Assembly (NCBI GenBank): GCA_026874595.1
Contig: CM049317.1
Location: 34,551,401-34,615,400 of the forward strand
Direction of reading: 5' to 3'
Length of the DNA stretch: 64,000 nt
DNA from: Sipunculus nudus
Lineage: Eukaryota; Annelida; Sipuncula; Golfingiida; Sipunculidae
Part shown: in pieces, positions 47,740-58,468 of the stretch
Layout: each line of letters starts with the position of its first letter
Numbering within the stretch: the stretch's first letter is position 1
Translations under genes and position numbers: made by a program
Notes under the pieces: generated by a model
What the model was told of the DNA's origin: nothing
The model's input: the letters and a program-made list of their open reading frames with translations, nothing else
The model's database searches: none

Positions 47740-48620
47740 TCCCTGACCTGTGACCTTGGCCTTTTGCCAACATATCAACTGGATTTTTTTTTTCTAAATG
47801 ATGAGTAACTACTAACCACTTAAATCTGGTGTAATTACTTGGCAACCAATGGGTGAATAACTTTGACCTGCAACCTTTAACCTGCTGATCAGCTGACCCC
47901 AAAATCAATAAGTTATTTATTCAAGCAAAAAGACCCATAAATATGAAGTTTGAGTCAAACTGAGTGATGCATAGATGTGGCATATGTGAAAGACTGAAGG
48001 TTTGGGTTGAACAGTTGCACTTGAAATATGCTCACAAGCATTAAGAACAATTAAATATTGTGACCTTGACCTTTGACTTTTTGACCTCAACATCAATTGG
48101 CTTCTTCCCTTATTGGTAGGTAAGCCATATATGATGAAAGACAGATGGAAGGTACAGATTGAAAAGTTTGCCTGAAAATAACTCCACGCAAGAAGTGGGT
48201 GCTGTGAACTTGACCTTTGACCTCAAAATCAACAGGTCTTTTCCCCTGTTGGCAGAGAAGCGATATCAGTGCTGAAAGGTTTGGAATGAAAAGTCTAGCT
48301 TGAAATGTGTCCACAACCTTTTCAAAGAAGTGGATCCTGTGACCCTGACCTTTGACCTTGTGACCTCAAAATCTATAGGATTTTTCTCCTACTTAGTAGG
48401 TGAGCTATATGTGAAAGATCAAAGAATTGGGATTAAAGGGTTGGCTTAAAATGCATCCACAGGCTTTTCAAAGAAGAGGCTCCTGTGACCTTGACCTTTG
48501 ACCTTTTGACCTAAAAAAATTATGGTTCTTCCCCTGTTGAGCTTCCCCTGTTTTAGGTGAGCTGTATGTGAAAGATGGAAGGTTTGGGATGAAAATTTTG
48601 TCTCAAAGAGTTATTTCTGG
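47740..48620 (+). repeat. About 141-bp satellite with TGACCTTGACCTTTGACCT cores
   Basis: About six units. GACCTTTGAC lies at 48067, 48212, 48347 and 48493, with weaker versions at about 47745 and 47862. Each unit also has TTCCCCTGTTGG-like, GTGAGCTATATGTGAAAGAT and TTTTCAAAGAAG segments. One to two further units lie at 63690-63860. Non-coding. Confidence 0.85.
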
Positions 48621-48858
48621 GGGGTGCAAACACACCCCATAACTTCGAGAATATAGGTCGCAGTGACCTAATTTCACGTTTGCAAGGAGATCTTTTTATA
48701 ACCTCTAAGACTGCATAGGGTTCATGGCCCTAGCCCCTACGGTTACGATTTGTGCCCTGCTAACGGACGGACGGCCGGCCGGCCGGACGGACAGACGGAA
48801 GGACGACGGACAAAGACCCATCGCTATAGCCCAGCATGACTGAAAGTCAGCTGAGCTA
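48610..48858 (+). mobile_element. Right end of a CATGGGTC/CTCAGCTGAC element
   Basis: GACCTAATTTCACGTTTGCA, GGTTACGATTTGTGCCCTGC, a GGCCGGCCGGCCGGACGGAC tract, ATCGCTATAGCCCAGCATGA and the terminal AGTCAGCTGAGCTAAA. The left end may be at 45224, making a composite of about 3.6 kb. Confidence 0.65.
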
Positions 48859-48978
48859 AAAAAGCTAAGATGTAACAATATGAATCAAAACAAGAGGGTT
48901 AATAAAGTGTCATCCAAGTGGGGTAGTAGGAGCTTTGGGATTCTATGGAACTCTCCGATCTGTATTACAACCTGTATT

Positions 48979-49040
<62 letters not shown>
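48979..49040. repeat. (AT)n microsatellite
   Basis: Pure TA array of about 60 bases. Confidence 0.95.
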
Positions 49041-49043
<3 letters not shown>

Positions 49044-49049
49044 CCATTC

Positions 49050-49485
49050 ATATAATACTACAATGCAATCTACCCGATCTCTTTGATCGTGCATGCATTA
49101 TTATAAATGACTGATACTGGGGACACTATCACAAACGCGCCGCTATAAATGTGTACACGAGTTCGCCTCCTGGTGAAATGATAACGATTCAAGGTGTTTC
49201 ACCAGGAAGCTCAAGTAGCTGGTTTCTTAGCTGCTGTTTAAATGTTGCTATTTGGTACTCCTTTATAGGCTGTAGGGGTTGTAGTGATATATATATCCAC
49301 CAACTAGAATATATTGTATGGTGCGGTAGGTCAAGTTATTCACACTGTATATAAGGAATCCAGACGTTTTATATATTGCAAAGTTGTTACATAGCTGATA
49401 CAAGTGCGGAGACAGTGATCAGCTCAGTCCGTCCGTCCTTAGGTCCGTAACATTTAACATGCGACCCGATGTCTCAGAACCTTTA
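49050..49485. other. Intergenic: nothing recognised
   Basis: No features supported in this short stretch between the (AT)n array and the nested elements. Confidence 0.4.
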
Positions 49486-50672
49486 GGGGACGTTCACACC
49501 TATCGGTTTTCTCCTTCTGCACCCGCATCTGTCATCCGTCTTCCGTCAAATTCGAGTCAGTTTAAAATACATAAGGCATTCACACCTATCCGCTTCCGCA
49601 CCTGCACCCGTCTCACCGGAACCCATTCACGACGGAAACGGACGATGGGTGCGGACCATGAAGTCCTATAATAGGGGATAATCTGGAATGCCCTGGTGTC
49701 TTCCTCTTGATAAACAAGTGAACCATGGGGTCATGACGCTCAGCCGACTGACATGTTGATAATATGTCCTTGCACAGACAAATAATTAAGATAGGTGGCA
49801 TCATTGTTCATGTATATTTAGCTTAAGTTCATCAAGACCTATCAGCACAACAAATCTGATTACAATCAAACCAGCCTTTCATGAGGTATCTGGCAATTTT
49901 TGTGTATTTTACATTATCTGTGGGATGCTCAAAAATACCTGAAAACTCTGAGAATATAAGTCACTGTGACCCAATTTCAGGTTTCTGGGGAGAACTTTAG
50001 AGGAATTCTCAGGATGTCAAGTTCTGGGCTCCATGGTTATGATTTGTGTCCTACTTTGGTATCAAATTTTTAATTATTCTGGGGGTTACTTCTGAGCCCC
50101 ATAGCTCTTACAATATAAGTGACAGAGACCTAATTTCAGGTCTCCAAGGAGACTTTTCATGGGCTCCCAGCATATCAAGAAAGAAGATTCTAGGTCTAGT
50201 CTTTACGATTTGTGCTCTGTTAATAGATGACTGCATCTTTTCAGGTCTCAAAATAGATAAACAAAAGTAAAAAATCGAAAAAAAATAAAGGTGGCACCAC
50301 CAGTCTGCAGAAACTGATGAGACACTCCATGATCAATATCCATGCAAAGAATCATGGTGATCAATGAATTAGTTGTTCAGATAATTGAGCTTTCGTATCA
50401 AATTTTTCATTATTTGGGGGGGGGGGTACTTCGGAGCCCAATAGCTTTAAGAATATGTGTAACAGAGACCTAATTCCAGGTTTTAAAGGAGACTTTTCAT
50501 GGACCTCTCTGGATGTAAAGTTAAAATATTCCAGGTCCAGTGGTTACGATTTGTGCCTTGTTAACGGACAGACGGCCGGACGGCCGGACGGACGACGAAA
50601 AAAGAGTGATCGCTATAGCTCAGATGACTTACATTCAGCTGAGCTAAAAAACGGATAGGTGTGAACGCCGCT
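49486..50672. mobile_element. TTCACACCTATC inverted-repeat element split by a later insertion
   Basis: Left terminus GGGGACGTTCACACCTATCG (49486-49505). Right terminus, inverse, AACGGATAGGTGTGAACGCC (50650-50669). A second subterminal copy ATTCACACCTATCCGCTTCC is at 49579. The element is interrupted at 49713-50648 by a CATGGGTC/CTCAGCTGAC element, so its own non-inserted length would be only about 250 bp, MITE-sized. Confidence 0.65.
49713..50648 (+). mobile_element. CATGGGTC/CTCAGCTGAC element nested in another element
   Basis: Starts AACAAGTGAACCATGGGGTC, GACGCTCAGCCGACTG and ends CAGCTGAGCTAAAA right against the outer element's terminal repeat. The interior has two units with ACCTAATTTCAGGT, GGTTACGATTTGTGCC, GGTGGCACCACCAGTCTGCA and the final GGACGGCCGGACGG tract. 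Confidence 0.75.
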
Positions 50673-50674
50673 GA

Positions 50675-51695
50675 ATACGTTGATGCGTAAATAATTAAAA
50701 CGGAAGGCGTGTCCTTTTCAGCCTCCTCCCCAGACGATGTTTTAGGTTTGTCCGGTACATTTTAATATTATAAGTCCAACATTTCACATTAGACACCATA
50801 TCTCTTATACTGTTACCTTGGCCCATATCTTATTTACATAAAAGGCGTATCTGATGGGCCCAACTTTGCTTGTTCTATGTTTGGTTATGCTTGGTGGATT
50901 TTCAGGTGATTATGATATTTTCTTATTTATTTCAACGCATTATGCCACATATATGACGCGATATTTTTAATATCAATTAGTACTGTTCTTAATCTAATTA
51001 TCATAGTAGCCGTTCATCTGAAAATCCTTATTTTCCCTTTTTTCAGAACATGTGACGTGATATTTTTAAAAATAAATTCTTATTTCCAATTTTAATTAAC
51101 AGGGCATGTGAATCTTATGAATATACACCCCTGATTAAAAAAAAAGATTATGAATTTGTTTGTTATAGCATTAGGGTACAATAAGGGTTTAGCCATAATA
51201 CACGTTTCTCACATTACGGCTGATTGCGTGGGAACGTGAAAGACATTTTCTAGTGCAGACACTCGAATATAATCTGATTTTAACGAATGTATATTAAAGT
51301 AAGAAGAACAAACATTATTTATCTAGCTTTGTTAGTTTTATTGCAGATGTCTGTCCTTCCCTCCGTGCACACTATATTTCAGCGTCAAACAATCAATCTT
51401 TTTCTATTCAAAAGTGATATACTAATTGTTACAATCACTTTGTGCTTTTGTCTAGTTTGTATATAATCCTCACCGGTACACCTATAAATGGTAGGGCTGT
51501 AAATATAGATTCAAGGCAATATTTTTACTTGTTGATTGCTACATAAATAATATTCTTATTAGATATTAAATAAGTAAAAAAATATTAACAACATCAAGCA
51601 AATTAGACGTTTTAAACTGCGTTTTGGACCAGTTATGTTTTATCTAACATTCCATATGGCGCTTTGAAACTATTAATAGATGTCGACTTTTCGTC
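50675..51695. other. Intergenic: nothing recognised
   Basis: AT-rich sequence without supported features. Confidence 0.4.
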
Positions 51696-51699
51696 TAAT

Positions 51700-52106
51700 G
51701 GCCAAGTATTGTCTATATATTGACACAGCAACATCTGACGATACCGCTATTATATCTGACTTTGTATCGGTGCACCTCTGATGACCACGTATCGTCATGT
51801 ATTGACACAGCGATATCTGACGATACCGATATTATATCTAACTTTGTATCGGTGTCCCTCTGATGACAAAGTATCGTCATATATTAACACAGCGACAACT
51901 GACGATACTGTAATTATATAATTTTTTGTATAGGTGCACTTTTGTTGACCAATTATCGTCATATACTGACACTACGGCATTTGACGATACCGGTATTATA
52001 TCTAACTTTGTATTGGTGTCCTCTGATGACCAAGTATTATCATATATTGACACAGCGACATCTGACGATACCAATATTAAATCTGATTTGGTATCGGTGC
52101 CCCGGT
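51700..52106. repeat. About 83-bp tandem array, five units
   Basis: GACACAGCGACATCTGACGA-type landmarks lie near 51721, 51804, 51888, 51970 and 52048. Each unit contains TGACGATACC and GTATCGTCA in opposite orientation, so single strands can form hairpins. Both strands are open across it simply because of the repeat. Confidence 0.9.
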
Positions 52107-52189
52107 ATATACTAGTAGTTACGGCCCTTATAAACACTGTTTATGAGCTAAAACTATAAAAATGAAATTGACACGACAATATCATTTTA

Positions 52190-52412
52190 AACTTATTTAT
52201 TTTGGACGAATAGTGCAAATAATGGCATGACTAGAACTCTCCATAAATCAGCTGGTGAGTTTGGCATTTTCTGGAGTAAACAGGACCAAGAGACAATAAC
52301 CGACCTTGACCGGGCGACTTCAAGACACTTATCAAGCCATCCCGGGAATCGAACCCTAATCGCCAGCGGAGTGAGCACAGCTTGTTACTACTTGACTGTC
52401 TAGGCCTCACAC
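52190..52412 (-). mobile_element. tRNA-derived SINE, family S, with intact B box
   Basis: On the minus strand: GAGGCCTAGACAGTCAAGTA, CTCCGCTGGCGATTAG, then the perfect B box GGGTTCGATTCCC, and an A-rich tail AAAATAAATAAG near 52195. The same family as 35190-35440 and the fragment at 16247-16336. Confidence 0.75.
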
Positions 52413-53124
52413 TGAGAGAGGTGTGCGTACATTTATCTCTTTTTTCTCTCTCTCTATTTCTCTCTCTCCGCAGGTACGGAAATAGTTATAAATGGGGTAA
52501 CTATACGAGAAAACATCACAAAAGCCGTCCTTGAGGACACACGTGTATGTTGTTTGAAATTTCCGGCTAATAATAAAACCTGGAAGAACTCGAAATTCTC
52601 GGACATCATACCTAGGAAAATAAATGGCCGGAATAACAATAAAACATAAACAAGGTGCTAATTCAAATGATTCATTTTATAGAGAAGTGTTCAGTCCGAG
52701 TTTTATTATATACCGAAATGTCCTTCTGAATTTTCATTGGATCGAACAGTGGACTTTTAAGCCCTGAAGTGCTACGCCTTAAATACTGTCTTGAGTTCAC
52801 CCATTCCGTCACCCCTTAGACGATGTTTACACCCGAGTGATGTAATACGCTTTTATTGCCTGGAAACAATCCAAGCTATGCTCGATTTTTTCTCCTGAGA
52901 ATTAATTGCTCTTCTATAGAGCTAGCACCTATTAAATCTCACCTTTCTATCTAAACGCCTCATTTGATTTTATTTTCATGGGGTATATAAAAATTCGAAC
53001 AAAATAAATATTTTGTGCTGAAATGCAGAACAATTAAATAAAGGTATACGAAGTTTTATGATGAATTAAATAAACATGCCAACATCTTGGCAGAAACATG
53101 CAGGTAAATTAGCATTCTGTAGTC
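52413..53124. other. 3' flank of gene B
   Basis: Contains a CT-rich stretch (52430-52470) and the putative polyadenylation signal of gene B. An open minus frame at 52454-52639 is preceded by a good acceptor-like tract, but its phase does not fit gene B. Confidence 0.4.
52969..52974 (-). terminator. Possible polyadenylation signal of gene B
   Basis: AATAAA on the gene strand, about 150 bases after the proposed stop codon of gene B. In AT-rich DNA this hexamer is common, so support is weak. Confidence 0.3.
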
Positions 53125-53211
53125 TTATACATGGGTGGTTTCCTCTACCGGAAAGTCATCGGGGACAGGTGACCGTAATCTCTCACCTGCCGACTGGCTT
53201 CTGGGCATTAC
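53125..53211 (-). CDS. Gene B terminal coding exon with PDZ-ligand-like C-terminus
   Basis: An acceptor TCTTATTTCAG in phase 0 opens a 28-codon frame, VMPRSQSAGERLRSPVPDDF then PVEETTHV, ending with TAA at 53127-53125. The last three residues, Thr-His-Val, fit the class I PDZ ligand (S/T-x-hydrophobic at the C-terminus). Serines in RSQS and RSP contexts could be phosphorylated. Support is splice site, phase and position only; the exon is short, so it could be missed or replaced in the real transcript. Confidence 0.55.
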   Translation of the reverse strand, partial: VMPRSQSAGERLRSPVPDDFPVEETTHV

Positions 53212-53653
53212 CTGAAATAAGAACGAATCTAATAAGACCACCCTCGCGTGAACCGATAATACGTTGATTATAACTGACCTGTCTAATAAGACCACCTGTG
53301 AATTAAGACAATTTTTGCTCAGTCCAACGGGTGGTCTTACTAGAAATGTTTCGCTGTAATAGACACACTAACGTTTACACAAGATTAAATACAGTAAACT
53401 GATAACCTCTACTGTCACTTCCTGGAACATTTTACTGAACCATAATTAAAATGAACGAAGCTTTCATAAAATTTGCTCGTCTTATTAAGAAGCATAGGCA
53501 CATTTTAACATACAAAGGTCCTGTGACAGAATATGATTTAAGATAATCGAAATTGATAAGCATGGGATCTGACAAGGGTAAACATAAACATGAATGACCA
53601 CAACACGGGGTATGACAGGCATCCATTCATCCACACAAAGCTTAATTACTTAC

Positions 53654-53923
53654 ACTATGTCGTGTCATTTTTTTTTCTTTTCCACGACGTTCTACAAACG
53701 CTTTTGAAGAATAGGTGTCATAAAAATTTACCAAGGGGGCCCGAAGAGCGATGAAACAACGCTGATGATCGTCAGAACTTGTATCCCCTGGGTTGGCCAG
53801 TTGGAGGTTTAACATGGCCCTGAGGTGTCTGTCTGAACGAGGCTGTGACGTCATCGAGTAGACAGCTAATATCGCCTGGCCACATTGCTGCACGGATTGA
53901 CGAATTTTTCCTACAGTCCTTAC
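53654..53923 (-). CDS. Gene B exon: cytoplasmic module copy 2, part R2
   Basis: Ninety codons, acceptor ATTATTATCTAG. Two in-frame phase 0 donors exist: GTAAAT after ...RAPL (end at 53732) and a consensus GTAAGT after ...MTRHS (end at 53654). I choose the second because the stretch between them (VNFYDTYSSKAFVERR) matches VKFDDTDLCPVAEVLERR near the end of R1 and because GTAAGT is the stronger site. It begins VRTVGKIRQSVQQCGQAI. It ends in a lysine/arginine-rich tail. If neither donor is used, the frame stops at 53642. Confidence 0.7.
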
Positions 53924-53977
53924 CTAGATAATAATATTTTTACATAAAGATATATATCGCGGTGAAAACTATTATTA

Positions 53978-55200
53978 AACAAATTACCCATGTTTTATGA
54001 CGCTCAGCTGACTAGGAAGACATGCACAACAGGAATTTTATCATCTGAATGCCAAATATTGTAGGTGTATCCCCATTCAACTGTAGCTACTAAAGTTCTT
54101 CAAAATCAAAAGAAGAAAAAGTTTCATGATAATATGTGCAGCCATTCCCATGAAATATAGCCTTTTTGTATGCAGTCAGCTGAGCTAAAAATGACCATGC
54201 ACATTTTTGAAGGACATCCCTAGATATTAAGACAGAAGATTCTAGGTCCAACAGTAAAGTTTTGTACCCTGGGAGAAAAATGTTTTTGGCTCGTAATATA
54301 GGTCATCATGACCTAATTCCCTGTTTCAAGGAAGATTTCCAAAGATGTTTTAGGCGGTAGCACGCAAAATATAGGTCACCATGACCTAATTTCAGATTTC
54401 AATGGAGACTGCCTAAGACTTCCTTGTATATTATGTTGGATCATTCTAGTGTTAGCAGATAGAATATATGCCAATCTGACCTTCAATGGGGCTAAATTTA
54501 GTTCACAAAATATCGATCACCATGACCTAATTTCAGGTTTACATGCAGATTTACCTAGGAGCTGCACTGAGTGTCACGTTAGAAGATTCTAGGCTTAGCG
54601 GATACAATTTGTGCCCTGCCTCACTGACTGGCTGCTCAAAATAATTTTAGGCTGTAGATCGCACAATATAAGTCGGCACAATAATAACGGTGTCAAAATG
54701 TGTCTCTCTAACAGACAGGCAAACGTACACACGGACAGCACGACGGACGCTGACCGATTACTATATATAGCTCAGCTGATTTACAGTCAGCTGAGCTAAA
54801 GATGCTTTAAAATTTAGAAAATAATACAGGTGGCGCCACCAGTTTTCAGGAAATGATGAACACTATTTGATTTATATATATATATGGAAAATATCATGGT
54901 AATTAATGCATTAGTTATTCAGATATTGTAGTTTTAGTATCAGATTTTCAATTATTTGGGGGGTATTTACGGCCCCATAGCTCAAAAATGGTATAGGTCA
55001 CAGTGACCTAATTTCAGATTTCCATGAAGATTTCTGATGGACGTCCACGGGTTTTCAGTTAAAAATTTCTAGGTCCAGCGGTTTCGATTTGTGCCCTGTA
55101 AATGAACAGACCGACTGACAGACGGCAAGACCGACAGACGGACTGACGATGAACGACGTGTTCACTATAGCACAGATGTCTTTCAGTCAGCTGAGCTAAA
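53978..55200 (+). mobile_element. CATGGGTC/CTCAGCTGAC element cluster in gene B intron
   Basis: Left end variant ACCCATGTTTTATGACGCTCAG (degraded palindrome) at about 53988, and three right-end motifs CAGTCAGCTGAGCTAAA at about 54190, 54799 and 55200. Between them are ACCATGACCTAATTTCAG phrases, GTGGCGCCACCAGTTTTC and GATTTGTGCCCTG. It looks like a short copy plus two partial copies in tandem. It lies in the intron between exons Q2 and R2. Confidence 0.6.
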
Positions 55201-55395
55201 ATAATGTGCACACAATTATTATTCTGATCTAAATTATCTCCTCTGTGTTGTGGCAGTTATTATTATGTGACAGATAGATGCATCAATCGATAAACCCTAG
55301 GTACCTGCATGGTACATGATGACGACTTCAAAAAGACGGACATAACATAATTCTCGAGCTGATAATACCAATGTATATATATATATATATATATA

Positions 55396-56510
55396 TAGTC
55401 GAGCCCACTTTGTGTCATATCGGTTAATAGAAAATCCCGTTTATTGTCACATAAATCTGAAATCCCAAACCATTTCCTATATCAACAATGGTAAATATGA
55501 CCGTTTAATATCATGGAATATTGTCATAATCCCTTTTATTGTCAGACTTAGAACCCCAGTCAGTGATACATGTTCGCAGTTAATATCACATCAAACGCCC
55601 ACACGGAGATCAACGAGACCCAGAGCCTGTAATCGCTCAGGCGTATCAAACGATCGCATCTCCCACTAGTGTGCGGCAGGCAAATGCAGTGATGCATGCG
55701 GGTCACTCCCCGTCAGATAGCAAATTAACGTCTCAAAATACCACGGTAATCCAGCTCATTGCGTAACTCGTACGTTAACAAGGGCGATGTTTGTGATTAC
55801 ATATCTTCCAAAATGAACTTCTGGCCTTTGAAAGGCCGCGGTTTACACCTCAGTGACGTTTCGCCGAGATGATGTGAAGCACGAGCGAGCTCTAAACGTA
55901 GCATACGATTGGAAATCCCCTTTAAGGGTCCGCGAAAAGCTGGAGGTTTTGTGAGCACGGGAGGAGATACCCGATCCAAAACCTCACACGCGGAGAAACT
56001 TCAGAAAGTTTACAATGGCATGACGATGCCCTCTTCCCGAACAGTCCTATCATAAAGAAGATCATGGAAGTTTGAGTCATTATGAAGATATCTGGAAAAT
56101 AAAGCGCAATAGTCGGGAAAAGAATTATCAAATAAAATAGTTTGCCTAAGCATAACGTTATAACTGTGCCGCATATTTCCAGACATTTGACCCAATGATC
56201 CAGACGCTACGTATCTTTCTGTTGGCAAGTCGAACTTTTGTCAGTTATTGCGGCATGCGGCACAAAACTTACAGGAAAGAAATCGTCAGGTGCGCATAAA
56301 CGTAATTTGATATGCCGTTGTGCAATAAAAATATTCATAAATGTTTCTGTTCCCTTTTTACAGATGATTTATTTAATATCATTAGAGACATAACGCTTCT
56401 TCTGTGACTCAAAAGGACATCGATGTTGAAGCCCGCATAATGTCACATCCCGGTTATTATCATAATTTATTGCTGCACCACCGACATGACAATAAGCGGG
56501 CTTGACTGTA
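55396..56510. mobile_element. Pogo/Tigger-like inverted-repeat element in gene B intron
   Basis: The left terminus TAGTCGAGCCCACTT...GTCATATCGGTT and the right terminus, inverse, CAGTCAAGCCCGCTTATTGTC...GTCGGT form imperfect terminal repeats of about 35 bp. Both ends are embedded in TATA, consistent with TA insertion. The CAGTCRAGCC start resembles termini of pogo/Tigger elements (established family feature; assignment is inferred). About 1.1 kb with no recognisable transposase, so non-autonomous. Confidence 0.6.
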
Positions 56511-56811
56511 TATATATACAGGTGCGGATCCAGGGGGGTTAGGGGTCGACCGCCCCCCCCCCCCCCCCGCGCTCCCGACCACCAACCTTTTTAGACCAAT
56601 TTTTAACCATGACAGGTAAATTGCTCGGAATAATTTCACAATGACACCCATTGACCCCCCCCCCCCTCCTAGCTCCCTGCGAAAAGCTCTCTGCAAACTA
56701 GGGAGACCTAGTTAGGGGCGTGATATATAGGGGGTAGTAACGAAATAAACATTGACAATCATAGATTATGTTGATAATGTTATAATATAACACTCTTCCA
56801 GTCATCGTTAC
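56511..56811. repeat. Repeat end with poly-C tracts next to gene B exon Q2
   Basis: GGTGCGGATCCAGGGGGGTT at 56521 followed by a poly-C run (about 56551-56568) and another poly-C run at about 56656. It is a CGGATCC-type hAT-like terminus similar to 23658. Confidence 0.45.
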
Positions 56812-56976
56812 CTGTGTTAACTTGGAATCGCCATCTCCTCTGTGTGCGTCCACATCCCATCCCTTATTTTCTACAATCAATTCAGATCTCATAATCTCCT
56901 CATCATCAAGTGATGAATATAAAAGCAACGTCCTGCCGGTAAAAGATGGCTTCTTTCCTTCTACGGACTCAAGAGT
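56812..56976 (-). CDS. Gene B exon: cytoplasmic module copy 2, part Q2
   Basis: Fifty-five codons, acceptor ATTTGTTTCAG, donor ACACAG|GTAACG, phase 0-0. It encodes TLESVEGKKPSFTG, GRTLLLYSSLDDEEIMRSEL and KGWDVDAHRGDGDSKLTQ. It is the counterpart of Q1 (59450-59596), slightly longer, with a more acidic middle. Confidence 0.78.
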
Positions 56977-57603
56977 CTGAAACAAATCAAGAAATGTATT
57001 TTATATCTAGCCGAAAAAAAGCCACTCCGGGACTGGTTTCTTCATATAAAAGGCTTGATACTTAGAACTTAAAAACTAGTGGTTCATTTAGTTGTTACCG
57101 AGTAATGGCCATGAAATGTGTATCATTCCTACTCTCATGGCTGGTGCAAAGTTTGGATCATTGGCTTGCACTACTCTTCTTGGTTATTAAGTTCGTCTAA
57201 CAGTCGGTGCCATTTTGTTTAGGTACTCTTAAGGATGTAAGGACACTGCTACTAGCGTGCGCAATATCGCATTCATAAAAAGGTTGATGATGTTTAATTC
57301 AGATACTACGGGTATTTTAACTGTGTAGGCTTTATGAATGAATTATACAATAATTATGAAGGATCAAGCTTGGGCGACCTGTTTGAATGAAAATATCAAT
57401 ATCATACATGTACTTTCCTTTAATATATTAAGAGAGAAAACAAATATTTATGCACGTTGTGTTTCACGTTGTTTCAATCAATATTAAGTATATAATTTTG
57501 CAATAATTGATTTAGATATAAAACCCTAACACATTTGATGTGTAAATATTCTAACTGCAACACAGCATACAAGACGGGAATTATTATACATGGATAAATG
57601 TAC

Positions 57604-57765
57604 CTTAACCACTTTGCTAGCGTCTGCTATATCCATTAAGTAAACCTTAATTGACACGTCTCGTGGTCTCTCGGCGTCTACGAGATGGCAGGTAACAAAT
57701 ACTAATGGTTGAAGCTCAATGTAATCAATGTTAGTTGCCATCTCTTGGTCACGTGGGCGCTCTCC
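57604..57765 (-). CDS. Gene B exon: cytoplasmic module copy 2, part P2
   Basis: Fifty-four codons, acceptor TTATTTTTTTAG, donor GTTAAG|GTACAT, phase 0-0. It encodes GERPRDQEMATNIDYIELQP, then LVFVTCHLVDAERPRD and VSIKVYLMDIADAS. Relative to P1 it has an N-terminal extension of about 16 residues. The strand pattern and the PR and V-x-L-x-D landmarks are shared. Confidence 0.78.
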
Positions 57766-58468
57766 CTAAAAAAATAATGCAAATGTAATTTCAAACCTAC
57801 AGAATCTTATTACTAACTCCCAATATCTGTCAAATATCTAACTTCTCTAATATTATCTTGTGTAAACATTGAAATGTGTTATACTAGGACACACAACTTT
57901 CTCCCATAAATAACCTGCAAGTCAGTAGCTTGAAATCAGTGGTATTCTATCAGAAATATATCCACAAGAAAACTGTTTTACTGGTTATATCGTCCCCCAA
58001 AGTTATACATATTATTTATATAATTGTGTATAAAAATTTGTATAATAATTTTAGTGAACCACAAAATCATGAGGAATGCTTATTTGGTCTTGACCGGTTA
58101 TTACTGCCTGATTTTCTCCTAACCTTTTTTATAATACCGTTTCAAAGTAATTTGAAACCACATCCTCTTAACTGTCCCTGTATTTAAGGCTTGTTTTCAA
58201 TTTTATATCAATTCTTTTCTGTAATAATATATAATCTTTGGATTCTGGTCAAATGCATTGTTAATCCCCGAAACCTTGCCAGAGCTAACAGTAATCGTAC
58301 CAGCCATGTTCAACCGATCAATAGATCAATATATGGCGCGAGCACGGCGATATGACTGCAACTGTCACTTGTTCCGAGTAATGAGTTTAACATACCAAAC
58401 TCAGACTAATGTTTTTTACGTTAGTTAATCTATTTTAAACATAAAGAGACGGTTGCATTTCTGCTCAC

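Noticed and set aside
52454-52639. Minus-strand frame after a good acceptor-like tract, considered as the last exon of gene B
   Set aside because: Gene B needs a phase 0 entry after R2, which meets a stop codon at once here; the exon at 53125-53211 fits.
53642-53731. Ending gene B at the stop codon at 53642 by reading through R2
   Set aside because: A consensus GTAAGT donor at 53653 followed by an in-phase terminal exon is a better explanation, although read-through cannot be excluded.
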